The notes beneath the pieces were generated by a model. That model was not told the DNA's origin, ran no database searches, and was given only the letters and a program-made list of their open reading frames with translations. From Methylomonas koyamae (lineage in GTDB: Bacteria; Pseudomonadota; Gammaproteobacteria; Methylococcales; Methylomonadaceae), in NCBI RefSeq assembly GCF_001644025.1, contig NZ_LUUK01000183.1:1-64000 (forward strand): a DNA stretch of 64,000 nucleotides, given 5' to 3'. Position numbers and translations under genes: made by a program. This document shows, in pieces, positions 31,558-40,673 of the stretch (positions are counted from its first letter, which is position 1; each line of letters opens with the position of its first letter).

Positions 31558-33981
31558 TCAGTAAGCGATTTTCAGCGTGACGCCGAGGTTGCGGCCGGGC
31601 CGGGAATAGCGGTCGCGGATGTCGGCATTGGCGAACGGACCCAAATTCCGGTGCGGATTGCTTTCCTGGGTGTCCACGTCTTCCCAATCGATGTAACGGC
31701 TGTCGAAGACGTTGAACACACCGAGGTTTAGGCTGACGTGCGGATTGATCCGGTAATAGGCGTTGAAATCGACGACGCCGTAGCCGCTGGTCAAATAGCT
31801 GGCGTCGGCCGGCGCCGCGGCCGCCTGTTTGGGGCCGACCAGGGTCAGGATCAGTTCGCCGCCCCAATCGCCGGCGGCTCGATCGTAACGCAGGCCGACC
31901 ACGCCCTTGATAGGACTGATCTTACGCAACGCGACATCGTCGCTCCGGCCGCTACGCAGATTGGTACCTTCGGTGTAGGAGCCACTCAGCAGCAGGCTGG
32001 CGCCGGACAGTTCGGGCCAAAACCAATCCAGAAATACTTGGCTCTTGAATTCGACGCCTTGCATGCGGATGGGATCGGGGCTGTTGACGGTTTGAAAGGT
32101 CAGGTATTGGCAGCCGCTGCCTTGGTCGCAGATGGTCGCGTCGTACATGAAGTCCTCGTAGTCGTTGCGGAACAAGGTCGCGTCGAATTGGCCGGCGCTG
32201 CCCTGGCCGCGCAAGCCGACTTCGGCGCCGACGCTGGTTTCCGGAGTCAAGGCGCTGTTGGGTATTGTGGTGTAGCCGAAGGTGGCATTGGTAAAGCCCA
32301 GATTGCTGTCGCTGAAGTTGGGACCCCGGAAGCCGTGGCTATATTGGCCGTGCAGCGTGAAGGTGGCGTTCAAATGCAGCAGCGCGCCGAATTTGGGTAG
32401 AAAGGCTTCGGCGTCCTTAATGGTCGGTACGATGGGGGCCGCGCCTTCCGCGACGGCTTGGGCCGAAGCCTTTTCGAACAGGTAATCGCTTTGCGGCAAT
32501 AGCCGGTAGTATTCCCAACGGCCGCCGGGGATCAGTTCGACGCGCCGGCCGAATAGGCCTATCGTGTCCTGCAGGTAAGCGCCGGCCTTGGTAACGGTGC
32601 TGAGCGGAAAGTCGCGCACCGGAAATTCGTCGGGCAGTATCGTATGGGTGACGGTACCCTTGCCGTTGCCGCACTCCGGGGTGACGCCGCCCTGGCGCGG
32701 CGGACGCGGTTTGCCGGTCAGGCAGGTCAGGGTGCCGTCGCGCTGCTGGGCCACGCTGTTTTTGCTGATCTGGCCGCCGTATTGCAGATCGTGCTCGCCG
32801 ACGGCGAACTGGAAATGCTTGTCCAGTCGCAGTTGGCCGCCTAAGTCCTGGTTATCGAAATCGAAGATGCGCTCGACCAATACGTGGCCGTTGGCGTTGG
32901 AGGTCCGGTCCTGAAAAGTGACCTGGCGGGTGGCCGAGCGTTGCGTGTAAAACTGCCAGAAGACTTGGTCGAACAGCGGCGTTTGCACGGCTTTCAGCGT
33001 GTGGTCCAGTGCCAGCCGCCAACGCGATTGGTCGTCGTCGGTCAACATCCGGTTGACGAAGCGGTTGCTGATGTCCAGATTCTGGCCGTACAACGCGTCG
33101 AACTCCGAGACTTTGTTCAGCCATTCGCCGCTGATCCGCAGCACGTTGTCGTCGTTGAAGCGGTACAGCAATTTAGCCAGCAGGTTGTAACCCTGATTGT
33201 CTTGCGGGCTGGGCAGGGTTCGCCGCGCATCGCGGCTGTCGATGCCGCCTTGGTTGTCGGTTTCGTTGCCGTGGCTGTGGGTGAACACCGCTAATCCCTC
33301 CCAGCCGCCCAGCGCGCCGGCGGCGGTGCCGGTTTGGCTGAATTGGTTATCGGTGGTGTTGTAATGCAATTTCAGGCCGGTATAGCTGGGTTTGCCGAAT
33401 ACCTTTAAATAGTCTTGCGGGTCCTTGGTGACGAAATTGACGGTGCCGCCCAGCGCGTCGCCGCCATAGGCCGCCGGGCCGCTGCCGCGTACGATCTCGA
33501 CCGCTTTCAGCGCGTCCATGTCCACCGCGTTGCGGGTTGAATTGGCGAACGAGCCGATGCTGAAGCTATCCGGCAGGCGCACGCCGTCGATCTGCATCAA
33601 TACCCGGTTGCCGCCTAGTCCGCGTATCGTGAAGCCGGTCGAGCCGAAACGTTGCGGATCGCTGCCGACATTGACACCGGGTTCGTAGCGAATCAGATCC
33701 TTGATGTCGCGGACCATGCGTTGCTCTATCGTCGCCGCTTCTATCGTCGATTGGGTACCGGCTGAGGCGGTCTTTTTGACTTCCGCGGCGGATTTGACCG
33801 TGACGGTCGGTAGCTCGAGGTCTTCCGCCGCGTCCGTGGAAGGCTCTTCGGCGTGTGTCGGACCGGCCAGCAGCCACAGCATCAGGCACAGCCGGCAATG
33901 CCGCGCATCCCGCTTGGGCAGCGGCTTCGGATAGCGGCGTCGGATGCCGGGTATCGTCGAAAATTCGTGTATGTCAACCAT
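31558..33981 (-). CDS. TonB-dependent hemoglobin/heme outer-membrane receptor
   Basis: About 807 residues; Met at 33993 is an alternative start four residues earlier. The plug (about 55-185) contains Ile-Arg-Gly-Leu-Gly-Gly-Asn-Arg-Val and Gly-Gly-Asp-Ala-Leu-Gly-Gly. The barrel carries Phe-Arg-Gly-Pro-Asn-Phe, a variant of the FRAP box of hemoglobin/heme receptors, and ends Lys-Ile-Ala-Tyr with a terminal aromatic. It moves heme across the outer membrane using the TonB-ExbBD complex encoded upstream. The N-terminus is unusually basic before the signal core (Leu-Cys-Leu-Met-Leu-Trp-Leu-Leu-Ala-Gly). Confidence 0.92.
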   Translation of the reverse strand: MVDIHEFSTIPGIRRRYPKPLPKRDARHCRLCLMLWLLAGPTHAEEPSTDAAEDLELPTVTVKSAAEVKKTASAGTQSTIEAATIEQRMVRDIKDLIRYEPGVNVGSDPQRFGSTGFTIRGLGGNRVLMQIDGVRLPDSFSIGSFANSTRNAVDMDALKAVEIVRGSGPAAYGGDALGGTVNFVTKDPQDYLKVFGKPSYTGLKLHYNTTDNQFSQTGTAAGALGGWEGLAVFTHSHGNETDNQGGIDSRDARRTLPSPQDNQGYNLLAKLLYRFNDDNVLRISGEWLNKVSEFDALYGQNLDISNRFVNRMLTDDDQSRWRLALDHTLKAVQTPLFDQVFWQFYTQRSATRQVTFQDRTSNANGHVLVERIFDFDNQDLGGQLRLDKHFQFAVGEHDLQYGGQISKNSVAQQRDGTLTCLTGKPRPPRQGGVTPECGNGKGTVTHTILPDEFPVRDFPLSTVTKAGAYLQDTIGLFGRRVELIPGGRWEYYRLLPQSDYLFEKASAQAVAEGAAPIVPTIKDAEAFLPKFGALLHLNATFTLHGQYSHGFRGPNFSDSNLGFTNATFGYTTIPNSALTPETSVGAEVGLRGQGSAGQFDATLFRNDYEDFMYDATICDQGSGCQYLTFQTVNSPDPIRMQGVEFKSQVFLDWFWPELSGASLLLSGSYTEGTNLRSGRSDDVALRKISPIKGVVGLRYDRAAGDWGGELILTLVGPKQAAAAPADASYLTSGYGVVDFNAYYRINPHVSLNLGVFNVFDSRYIDWEDVDTQESNPHRNLGPFANADIRDRYSRPGRNLGVTLKIAY

Positions 33982-34133
33982 GTGTTGTCGCAAGCAGTCG
34001 GAATCGCTGGCTGCCTGGCACGCTGGCTAGGGGGCTGACGGGGTTTAAGGTCAAATAATTTCGACAGGCCGTTTGGGCCTTGTCGTTCGCCGAGTTGGCC
34101 GGTCGGCCAATCCGATTTATAAAGCGGTCCCAT

Positions 34134-34235
34134 CTATCACGGGTATTTCCGTTCGGGCTGGGTTCGGCTAAGCCCAGGCTGGCGTGCCCTTCGACAGGCT
34201 CGGGGCGAACGGTGTTTATAAGGGCCGGGTTAATT
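34134..34235. repeat. MITE-like repeat, copy 5
   Basis: About 102 bp with TTCCGTTCGGGCTGGGTTCGG, the CCTTCGACAGGCTCGGGG core and CGAACGG. It lies between the receptor gene and exbD and directly abuts the element at 34236. Confidence 0.8.
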
Positions 34236-34384
34236 CTACTTTGTCAGATTTAAGCAATGCCGTCATGCCCGCCGGGACGCGGGCATCCAGTGCCATGGAT
34301 GGCAAGCTTCGATCCGTCCGTGGGGTCTGGATTTCGGCAATCCCTGCCGAAATGACGAGCACTACCGAGAATCTGACAAGGTAG
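34236..34384. mobile_element. 149-bp MITE-like element with 15-bp inverted ends
   Basis: Ends CTACTTTGTCAGATT (34236-34250) and AATCTGACAAGGTAG (34370-34384) are inverse with one mismatch. Inside lie a second pair CGTCATGCCCGCC... and ...GCCGAAATGACG, as in dispersed REP-like sequences. Non-coding; too small for a transposase. Confidence 0.7.
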
Positions 34385-34712
34385 CATTAATAAATCGGTA
34401 CTTTCTCTATCAGCCGGAGACGCCATGGCGTCGTCGGGCCGTTCGATGGCTTGGCGGCAAACGGAAGGGTGACATCCTTGTCGGCCGACCTATCCTGGTC
34501 GGCATCCGTCGCAGTCACGACCGCCGCGCTGTTCAAACGGCGGTTCGCGGCAGCCTTGCCATCAGTGCTCGGGTTCCGCGCCGGGAGCAGTACCGATAAC
34601 ATCGGAATTCGCATGCGTGCTCCGTGAGACTAGCGTTGTCCTCGAGTATTCGGCTACCTGGCGGTCGAAGGCTGGGTGGCGGGTTGGCCGGATCGCGGTC
34701 CGGCCGCGCGGG
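34385..34712. other. Spacer downstream of exbD
   Basis: Contains a 75-codon leftward frame (34387-34614) without family resemblance or ribosome-binding site; probably not a gene. No terminator is obvious, so transcription may continue from exbD into the receptor gene through the repeats. Confidence 0.35.
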
Positions 34713-35135
34713 TTAAGGTTTTTCCGGCTCGGAGACGAAACCGATTCGGGTGACGCCGGCCTTGGCGGCATCGGCCAAGGTCTCGGCAACGAAACGGTAC
34801 GGCACGTTTTGGTCGGCGCGCACATGCAGTTCCGGCTGTTCGGGCGACTGGGCGATTTCCGTCAGGCGTCGCCGACATTCGTCGCGGTCGATCGCGTCTC
34901 GATTCCAGAATATCCCGCCGTCCGCGTCGATGGACAGCGCGATCGGCGGCTGCTCGGGCCGTTGCGGAATGCTGCTGGCCTTGGGCAGGTCGATTTTCAC
35001 CGCGTGGGTCATCATCGGCGCGGTGATCATGAAAATCACCAGCAGCACCAGCATTACGTCGATCAACGGGATCATGTTGATTTCCGACACGGTGTGGCCG
35101 CCGGCGCCCTGTTTGTCGAAGCCGCCGAAAGCCAT
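34713..35135 (-). CDS. exbD: ExbD biopolymer transport protein
   Basis: 140 residues: short cytosolic N-terminus, one membrane helix (about 20-42, with the essential Asp in Ile-Pro-Leu-Ile-Asp-Val-Met-Leu) and a periplasmic domain. Partner of ExbB in the proton-driven motor for TonB. Its ATG overlaps the exbB stop by one base. Confidence 0.95.
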   Translation of the reverse strand: MAFGGFDKQGAGGHTVSEINMIPLIDVMLVLLVIFMITAPMMTHAVKIDLPKASSIPQRPEQPPIALSIDADGGIFWNRDAIDRDECRRRLTEIAQSPEQPELHVRADQNVPYRFVAETLADAAKAGVTRIGFVSEPEKP

Positions 35136-35866
35136 TAGTGTTCTCCGCCGACGTAAGCCAGTTCCGCGCCGATGGGCTGAGTGGGGATCTGGCCCGGATT
35201 CAGCGCGCTGCCGGTGGTCAGGAAGGCAAACAGATCATGGGCGAAGCCGTCCAGGCGCGACAGCAACAGGCGATTGCCGCGCACGCAGTCGTTATAGGCC
35301 AGTACCGCCGGAATCGCGACCGCCAAACCCAGGCCGGTCATGATCAGCGCTTCGCCGACCGGTCCGGCGATTTGGTCCAGGGTTGCCAGTCCGCCCTGGC
35401 CGATACCGACCAGCGCGTGATAAACCCCCCACACCGTGCCGAACAGGCCGACGAAAGGCGCGGTGCTGGCGATCGAGGCGAGCGCGGTCAGGCCCCATTC
35501 CAGTTGGGCGGTTTCTTCGTCGATGGCGCGGCGCATCGCTCGGGTCAGAAAGTCGCTCGCCGAGCCGGCTTGCTGCAACCCGTGGCCGTGGCGGGCGTGA
35601 TGCTGACTGGCCGCCAGCGCATGCCGGGTTAGGTTGCTGAATGGATCGCGGCCTCGTACCTGGCTCGCGACCTCGGATAAGGTGTCCGCGTTCCAGAAGC
35701 GGCGCAGAAAGTCGTCGGCTTGGCGCCGCACGCGCACCGCGCGCCACGCTTTCACGACGATGAAATACCAACTGGCCACCGACATCGTCAGCAGCAGGCC
35801 GAACAAGCCGGCCCCGACGCTGTCGGTTTGGCTCAGAAAGTGATTGAGGCTTTGGTTGAGTTCCAT
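35135..35866 (-). CDS. exbB: ExbB/MotA-TolQ-ExbB family channel protein
   Basis: 243 residues with three membrane helices (about 15-38, 130-150, 165-190). Ala-Pro-Phe-Val-Gly-Leu-Phe-Gly-Thr-Val-Trp-Gly and Gly-Pro-Val-Gly-Glu-Ala-Leu-Ile-Met-Thr-Gly-Leu-Gly-Leu-Ala-Val-Ala-Ile-Pro-Ala are family motifs. Proton-conducting part of the TonB motor. Follows tonB by three bases. Confidence 0.95.
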   Translation of the reverse strand: MELNQSLNHFLSQTDSVGAGLFGLLLTMSVASWYFIVVKAWRAVRVRRQADDFLRRFWNADTLSEVASQVRGRDPFSNLTRHALAASQHHARHGHGLQQAGSASDFLTRAMRRAIDEETAQLEWGLTALASIASTAPFVGLFGTVWGVYHALVGIGQGGLATLDQIAGPVGEALIMTGLGLAVAIPAVLAYNDCVRGNRLLLSRLDGFAHDLFAFLTTGSALNPGQIPTQPIGAELAYVGGEH

Positions 35867-35869
35867 GGT

Positions 35870-36661
35870 TTATCCTTCCAGAGAGAATGAAACGGGTATC
35901 ACGACCCAGGCGGAGACGGTTTGTTCGCCGCGTTTGGCGGGCACGAAGCGCCATTGTTTGACGGTTTCCAGCGCGGCTTGGTCGAGGCGGTCGTAGCCGC
36001 TGGTTTTGCGCAACGTGACTTGGTCCACTCCGCCGTCGCCGTTGACCAGGACCCGGAGCAGGACCTTGCCTTGCTCGCCCAGTTGGCGGGAGGCGGGCGG
36101 GTAGGTAGGCGCTGGATTGTTCAGATAATCGGCATTCAGGTTCGGTAGGCTCAACGGCGCGGAGGCGTTGGCGGTTTCCGCTGGCGCGGATGTCGGCGCG
36201 GGCGCCGAAGGGGTGATTGCGGGGGTTGGCGCGGATTCGGCGGGCGGCAATTCCGGTATGGGTTCCGGCGCGGCGCTTGAGGCGGATTCATGGTTGGCCG
36301 CCGCGATTAGACGCGGTTGCTTGAGCGGCTTGGCGGCGGCCTTGGTTTTGTTGACCGCCTTGGCCGGTGTCGGGACCGGCGGTTTTGGCTGGACTTGCGG
36401 CGGCTCCGATGCCGGTTGGGCGCTATTGATCCATTCCACCATGATGGGGCGCGGCGGCGTCGGCGATGGTTGGGTATCACTGTTCGGCATCAAGCCGAAC
36501 CAGGTCAGATGCAGTCCGATTGCCAAAACCAAACCTAAGCCGCTTTCGTTGATTTCAGCGGTGCGTGCGGTGATGGCTGCGGATTGATACGGACGCTCGG
36601 CCGGCAAAAAGCGCATCGGCGCCAGGCAGGATAGCGAACGTAAGCGGTGGGTCGGTAACAT
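35870..36661 (-). CDS. tonB: TonB energy-transducing protein
   Basis: 263 residues. N-terminal membrane anchor (about 35-55), a long Pro/Ala/Lys-rich periplasmic linker (70-180), and the TonB C-terminal domain (185-263: Tyr-Pro-Pro-Ala-Ser-Arg-Gln-Leu-Gly-Glu-Gly-Lys-Val-Leu-Leu-Arg-Val; Trp-Arg-Phe-Val-Pro-Ala). It contacts the TonB box of outer-membrane receptors. Dedicated to the heme receptor by context. The cytosolic N-terminus is somewhat long. Confidence 0.95.
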   Translation of the reverse strand: MLPTHRLRSLSCLAPMRFLPAERPYQSAAITARTAEINESGLGLVLAIGLHLTWFGLMPNSDTQPSPTPPRPIMVEWINSAQPASEPPQVQPKPPVPTPAKAVNKTKAAAKPLKQPRLIAAANHESASSAAPEPIPELPPAESAPTPAITPSAPAPTSAPAETANASAPLSLPNLNADYLNNPAPTYPPASRQLGEQGKVLLRVLVNGDGGVDQVTLRKTSGYDRLDQAALETVKQWRFVPAKRGEQTVSAWVVIPVSFSLEG

Positions 36662-36735
36662 GACAGCCTCTCCGTCAAGGGTGGAAAAGATTGGCTGGCT
36701 ACCGGAGGGTGGCTGGCTGAGGTGGATGGAACGCG

Positions 36736-36921
36736 CTATTTGGTCAAAATCAGTTTGCCGTTGCTGGTAATGCGCAGTCGGTATTCTTCGCCTTGGTGCT
36801 CAATGACGATCTCGGTTTGGGCGCCGAACAGCGCGCGACTGTTCAGTCGCGGTCGGTTGCGCAAGGCCTCGGCATTGGCGCCGGCGGTTTTTGCCGTTGG
36901 GTTGGTGTTGGTTTCGGTCAT
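36736..36921 (-). CDS. hemP: Hemin uptake protein HemP
   Basis: 61 residues. The C-terminal half reads Ser-Arg-Ala-Leu-Phe-Gly and Tyr-Arg-Leu-Arg-Ile-Thr-Ser-Asn-Gly-Lys-Leu-Ile-Leu-Thr-Lys, the HemP/HmuP family signature. Members are small cytosolic proteins found at the head of heme-uptake operons and can act as co-activators of the receptor gene. Position fits. Confidence 0.92.
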   Translation of the reverse strand: MTETNTNPTAKTAGANAEALRNRPRLNSRALFGAQTEIVIEHQGEEYRLRITSNGKLILTK

Positions 36922-36951
36922 AGGTTTCTTCCGGAATGGGTCGCGACGAAT

Positions 36952-37227
36952 TTACTGGTATCGCGGCAGGCCGCCGTCCCGCCGATCAAGCAATAAGCCC
37001 GTCACGCGCTGCCAGTGGTCGTGCAGTTGTAAATACATATCGCGACTGGCGGCGGTATGGTCCAATTGCGGATGGCTTAACAGCAGCGCCAGCTGGCTGA
37101 CGATGCGGTGCGCTAGTTTCGGGCAATGCCGGCCGTTGATGAATTGGGTCATTAGCAAGCAGGTCATCGTGTGTAGCTGCGTCAATTCACGGCCGTGGGC
37201 CGGGCTGGATAGTTGATCGTCGAACAT
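36952..37227 (-). CDS. Hypothetical protein, first gene of the heme operon
   Basis: 91 residues from the ATG at 37227 (GCGGAGG upstream supports it). Helical, with several His and Cys residues (His-Thr-Met-Thr-Cys, His-Cys-Pro-Lys-Leu-Ala-His-Arg). No signal peptide. It is the first gene behind the Fur-controlled promoter; resembles small helical proteins often found beside hemP, but I cannot name the family. Confidence 0.65.
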   Translation of the reverse strand: MFDDQLSSPAHGRELTQLHTMTCLLMTQFINGRHCPKLAHRIVSQLALLLSHPQLDHTAASRDMYLQLHDHWQRVTGLLLDRRDGGLPRYQ

Positions 37228-37334
37228 GATGCCTCCGCAAACTTTGGAAATGATCAAAAACGCCGCACGCTGTTTAACGTGTTCAAGTTGTGCAGGTGCG
37301 GCGTGACAGGACGAGAGAACACTGTCGGTTACAA

Positions 37335-37362
37335 ATGATAATGATTCTCAAATTCGAGTCAA
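37335..37362 (-). promoter_or_regulatory. Fur box over a sigma-70 promoter for the heme operon
   Basis: On the minus strand -35 TTGACT (37357-37362) and -10 TATCAT (37335-37340) are 16 bp apart. The plus-strand sequence TGATAAT-G-ATTCTCA (37336-37350) matches the 7-1-7 Fur consensus with one mismatch and covers the -10 and spacer. Iron-bound Fur would block the promoter. Confidence 0.85.
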
Positions 37363-37647
37363 GCGGAATTTTTGGGTGATATCGTAAGAGGGGCTTAAAA
37401 GACTTTGCGTTTGCAGGATTCGAGGGTTTAGAGCAACGCGTTTACATTGGTGTGCGAATGTCGCCGAAAGTTAGTACCCGGTAAGTATGGAAATGGCCGG
37501 AGTTGCGGGTATTTCGGTGACGGAGGGGGCAGCAATAGACCTGACTGCGCCGGTTTGCGGACGCGATCGGTAACGGATTGTTGGTGATGGGGTGGTGAGG
37601 CGCGCCCGACGAATCTGCGGGCGCGCGAAGAAAGGTCTCTGTGCTGG

Positions 37648-38298
37648 TTAAATCCAGTCGGAATCGCTGTCATCGACGGCATCGGCGTCATAGCCGCTAT
37701 CGTCGCCGACCAAATAGTCGTTGCGATTATCGTCCGCTTGGGCGGTCTGGATTGCGTCGTCGCCGTAATAGTTGTTGATGACGGTTTGTTCCGGCATCAA
37801 TTCGTTGGCGCCGTTGTGATTTCCCCAGGCAGATCCGCCGAAGCCGCTACCGTGGTGCCCCAACAGGCTTTCGATACCTTGAAACAAAAACGATCCCGCC
37901 ACGACCCCAGCCGCCGTGGTGGCGATGTTGCCGAGAAAACTGGAACCGCCGCCGAAACTGCTCGCTTGCGACGGCATTGCCGCCGTTCTAGGGGGCTGGT
38001 AGCTGCCGGCACCCGGAACGCCCGCGCCCGACGGTTGCGCCCACGGGTCGTTTTGCAAAAATCCGCCGCGTTGCGGCGTGTTCTGCAATTGGTTTTGAAG
38101 CTCGGCGATTTGTGCTTTCGCGGCGTTTAGGGCTTGGTCTTGCAACATCGCGCGTTGGACCAGCAGGTAGGCGGCATCCGGCTGTCGCGCGACTGCCTGG
38201 GCGATCAGCGCTTCGGCTTCGGCGTCCTTGGCGGTCAATTTGAATTCGCTCAAGGGTTTCAAAAACTGGGTAAGTTGATCGCGTTCTTGTGGATTCAT
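37648..38298 (-). CDS. DUF2076 family protein
   Basis: 216 residues. The N-terminus Met-Asn-Pro-Gln-Glu-Arg-Asp-Gln-Leu-Thr-Gln-Phe-Leu and Asp-Ala-Ala-Tyr-Leu-Leu-Val-Gln-Arg-Ala are typical of DUF2076; a coiled coil follows, then a Gly-rich segment with one possible membrane helix (about 122-142) and an acidic Asp-rich tail. Periplasmic ligand-binding has been suggested by others for the family; I cannot confirm it. Single gene. Confidence 0.85.
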   Translation of the reverse strand: MNPQERDQLTQFLKPLSEFKLTAKDAEAEALIAQAVARQPDAAYLLVQRAMLQDQALNAAKAQIAELQNQLQNTPQRGGFLQNDPWAQPSGAGVPGAGSYQPPRTAAMPSQASSFGGGSSFLGNIATTAAGVVAGSFLFQGIESLLGHHGSGFGGSAWGNHNGANELMPEQTVINNYYGDDAIQTAQADDNRNDYLVGDDSGYDADAVDDSDSDWI

Positions 38299-38603
38299 AG
38301 GAATGGCTCCCTGACGTTAAAATAAGCCGGCCCCGCGGCCGGTGTCGCAACTGACTGCCGGATCGGCATAAAGTTTCCAAGAGTCTGGGGATGGCTGGCG
38401 GATTTTCAATAGCACTGCGATCTCGCGTGGTGTTGGGAAAGTCACGAATTACGCGGTGTGAACTTAGAGCCAGGCACGCATTGAGCCGGGCAGAGGAGCC
38501 GGCCAAGCGAAGAAGCTGTCGCCGGCCATATAGCCGGCGACAGACTGAAGCGAATCGGACTGGGTAAGCGTTGCGGGCTCGGTCCTTTCGCCGGAGAGAC
38601 GGT
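38299..38603. other. Spacer between rpe and the DUF2076 gene
   Basis: No gene is supported. A GCCGGC...GCCGGC-type repeat (GTCGCCGGC...GCCGGCGAC, 38518-38541) can form a strong hairpin and may end the leftward rpe transcript. Confidence 0.45.
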
Positions 38604-39275
38604 TTACTGGGCTTTCGCCAATTCGGCGCGCATTTCGGCGATGACGGCTTTGTAATCGGGCTTGCCGAAGATCGCCGAACCGGCGACGAAGGTGTCGGCG
38701 CCCGCTTCCTTAATCTCGCGGATATTGGCGGCGTTGACACCGCCGTCGATTTCCAGGCGGATGTCCAAACCGCTGTCGTCGATGATTTTTCTGACCTGGC
38801 GCAATTTAGGCAGCGCGGAAGGCAGGAAAGACTGGCCGCCGAAGCCGGGGTTGACCGACATCAGCAAAATCATGTCGCATTTGTCCAGGACGTGGTCGAG
38901 GAAGGACAGCGGCGTGGCCGGGTTGAAGACCAGGCCGGATTTGCAGCCGTGGTCGCGGATCATTTGCAGGCTGCGGTCGATGTGGCGCGAGGCTTCCGGG
39001 TGGAAGGTGATGTAACTGGCGCCGGCCTTGGCGAAGTCGGGAATGATGCGATCGACCGGTTCAATCATCAAATGCACGTCGATCGGCGCGGTCACGCCGT
39101 GCTTGCGCAACGCGTCGCAAACCAAGGGGCCTATCGTCAGATTCGGTACAAAATGGTTGTCCATCACATCGAAATGCACAATATCCGCGCCGGCATTCAA
39201 CACGTTGACGACTTCCTCGCCCAAACGCGCGAAGTCGGCGGAAAGTATGGAGGGTGCAATCAGATTATCAGCCAT
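38604..39275 (-). CDS. rpe: Ribulose-phosphate 3-epimerase
   Basis: 223-residue TIM-barrel enzyme interconverting ribulose 5-phosphate and xylulose 5-phosphate. [10 protein letters not shown] at the N-terminus, [12 protein letters not shown], Val-Asn-Pro-Gly-Phe-Gly-Gly-Gln and Glu-Ile-Asp-Gly-Gly-Val carry the metal and catalytic residues. Start chosen by AGGAT upstream. In a RuMP-pathway methanotroph it helps regenerate the formaldehyde acceptor. Confidence 0.97.
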   Translation of the reverse strand: MADNLIAPSILSADFARLGEEVVNVLNAGADIVHFDVMDNHFVPNLTIGPLVCDALRKHGVTAPIDVHLMIEPVDRIIPDFAKAGASYITFHPEASRHIDRSLQMIRDHGCKSGLVFNPATPLSFLDHVLDKCDMILLMSVNPGFGGQSFLPSALPKLRQVRKIIDDSGLDIRLEIDGGVNAANIREIKEAGADTFVAGSAIFGKPDYKAVIAEMRAELAKAQ

Positions 39276-39459
39276 TTTTTTTATCCTGTTGGTGAGGTGA
39301 AGACCCGACATTATATTAAGTATTCGCGGTGAATTTCGGTTTTTTTGGCCGTAGTCAGCCGGGCGCTAGCTAGGTTCGGCGAGTCCGTGTCGGGACGGTT
39401 TTTAGCTGGGATTCGAGGATGGGCGAGTGTGAGGTCGCTTCGCCTCTGGAGGCTGTCGT

Positions 39460-39497
39460 AAAAATCAAAACAGAACCCTCTTCCGCGAGGAGAGGGG
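39460..39497 (-). terminator. Terminator after mxaB-type gene
   Basis: On the minus strand CCCTCT and AGAGGG pair around a nine-base loop, then TTCTGTTTTGATTTTT. It lies 20 bp after the response-regulator stop. An additional GGCTGTCGT/ACGACAGCC pair encloses the whole region. Confidence 0.5.
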
Positions 39498-39516
39498 GCG
39501 TTAACGATACCCGCCC

Positions 39517-40284
39517 TCAGACGACAGCCGTATTGATGTCCGACGCCGGTTTGACGATGCCTTGCCGGCTGGCCAGCAAGGTCAGCTCCGCCATATTTTT
39601 TACGCCCAGTTTGTCCTTGATCGCGGTCGCGTGGTTGCAAACGGTTTTGTAACTCAGGCAGAGTTTTTCGGCGGCCTCCCGCGACGTCAAGCCGTTCGCC
39701 AACAGGCAGAAAATGTCGAATTCGCGCGGCGACAAGGCCTTGATCTTGGTCTCTTCATCCTGGTCCACGGCCATATTGATCGCCAGCTGCTGGGCGATAT
39801 CCGGATCGACATAGGTACCGCCCTCGGCGATCGTGCACACCGCCGTCACCAAGGTGTCGGGCTCGTTGTTTTTAGTGATGTAACCTTTCGCGCCGGCTTT
39901 GATCGCCCTGGTCACGTAAACCAGCTCGTTGTGGATGCTGAACACCAGGATGCGGCACTGCGGGTGTCGGCTCAACAGGCGGCGTATCGACTCGAAGCCG
40001 CCCAATCCGGGCATCGACAAATCCATGACCACGACATCCGGCGTCTGCTTGGAATAGAGTTGGCAAGCGGTTTCGCCACGGTCCGCCTCGTAAATTTCGC
40101 CGATGCGTTCCGATAGACCTAGGTAGGTTTTATAACCGGTTCTGACGACCGCGTGGTCGTCTACCAGCAAGACATTGATTTTACGATTCACTGAGTTCAG
40201 CCGGAAAAAAGTGGGTTGGATTGCCGGCGGCGTTGATGCGTCGGATCCGGGTTTGCACAGCGGCTTCGATGCCGCAGTGGTCAT
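39517..40284 (-). CDS. mxaB: NarL/LuxR-type response regulator, probable MxaB
   Basis: Receiver domain with Val-Leu-Leu-Val-Asp-Asp-His, phospho-acceptor Asp in Val-Val-Met-Asp-Leu-Ser-Met-Pro-Gly and Lys in Tyr-Ile-Thr-Lys, then a LuxR helix-turn-helix (Leu-Ser-Pro-Arg-Glu-Phe-Asp-Ile; Leu-Thr-Ser-Arg-Glu-Ala-Ala-Glu). The ATG at 40284 gives a 255-residue protein with a 31-residue N-terminal tail unlike the family; a GTG at 40191 would start next to the receiver but neither has a good ribosome-binding site. It is divergent from mxaF, the position of MxaB, which activates methanol dehydrogenase genes in related methanotrophs. Its sensor kinase is not in the window. Confidence 0.85.
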   Translation of the reverse strand: MTTAASKPLCKPGSDASTPPAIQPTFFRLNSVNRKINVLLVDDHAVVRTGYKTYLGLSERIGEIYEADRGETACQLYSKQTPDVVVMDLSMPGLGGFESIRRLLSRHPQCRILVFSIHNELVYVTRAIKAGAKGYITKNNEPDTLVTAVCTIAEGGTYVDPDIAQQLAINMAVDQDEETKIKALSPREFDIFCLLANGLTSREAAEKLCLSYKTVCNHATAIKDKLGVKNMAELTLLASRQGIVKPASDINTAVV

Positions 40285-40673
40285 GATGCCCGTTTTCGTC
40301 GATTCGGACTATGGGAGCTTTTCCTGTTCTGATCGCGGTGTCGCGTGGTTGTACGGGAATATTTCTCGACAATTTTCTTGTCATTTTCCCCGTTTCTTCA
40401 TGGATTCTTCCGTAACGCCGCAAGGGGGGCTTTCTTTACCATTTGCGGCAGCATGGCACGGCCGGTCTTAAGTCTTCGTGTGCGACTTGATCGAGACGGC
40501 TGATGTGAAAAGGCGATGGTTTCGCCGCGGGTTCCCGGATCAAGCCTAAGTCGAGCGCACCCCCGTTCGGTTTCGGTGGGGACTGTCGTCGGCGCATCGG
40601 CTTTTTAACCTAAGGCTCCCTTAAACCTGATCTGTCGGGCCATGCACCCCACATAAACAACACAGGAGGATTC
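40285..40673. promoter_or_regulatory. mxaB-mxaF divergent control region
   Basis: This 389-bp spacer should hold the strong mxaF promoter and its MxaB site, but I see no confident -35/-10 pair. Candidate elements are TTAACC...TTAAAC near 40606-40626 and a short CCCC...GGGG dyad near 40560-40583. The ribosome-binding site AGGAGG (40665-40670) is excellent. Confidence 0.5.

Noticed and set aside
34387-34614. 75-codon gene after exbD
   Set aside because: No ribosome-binding site, no family resemblance and next to non-coding repeats.
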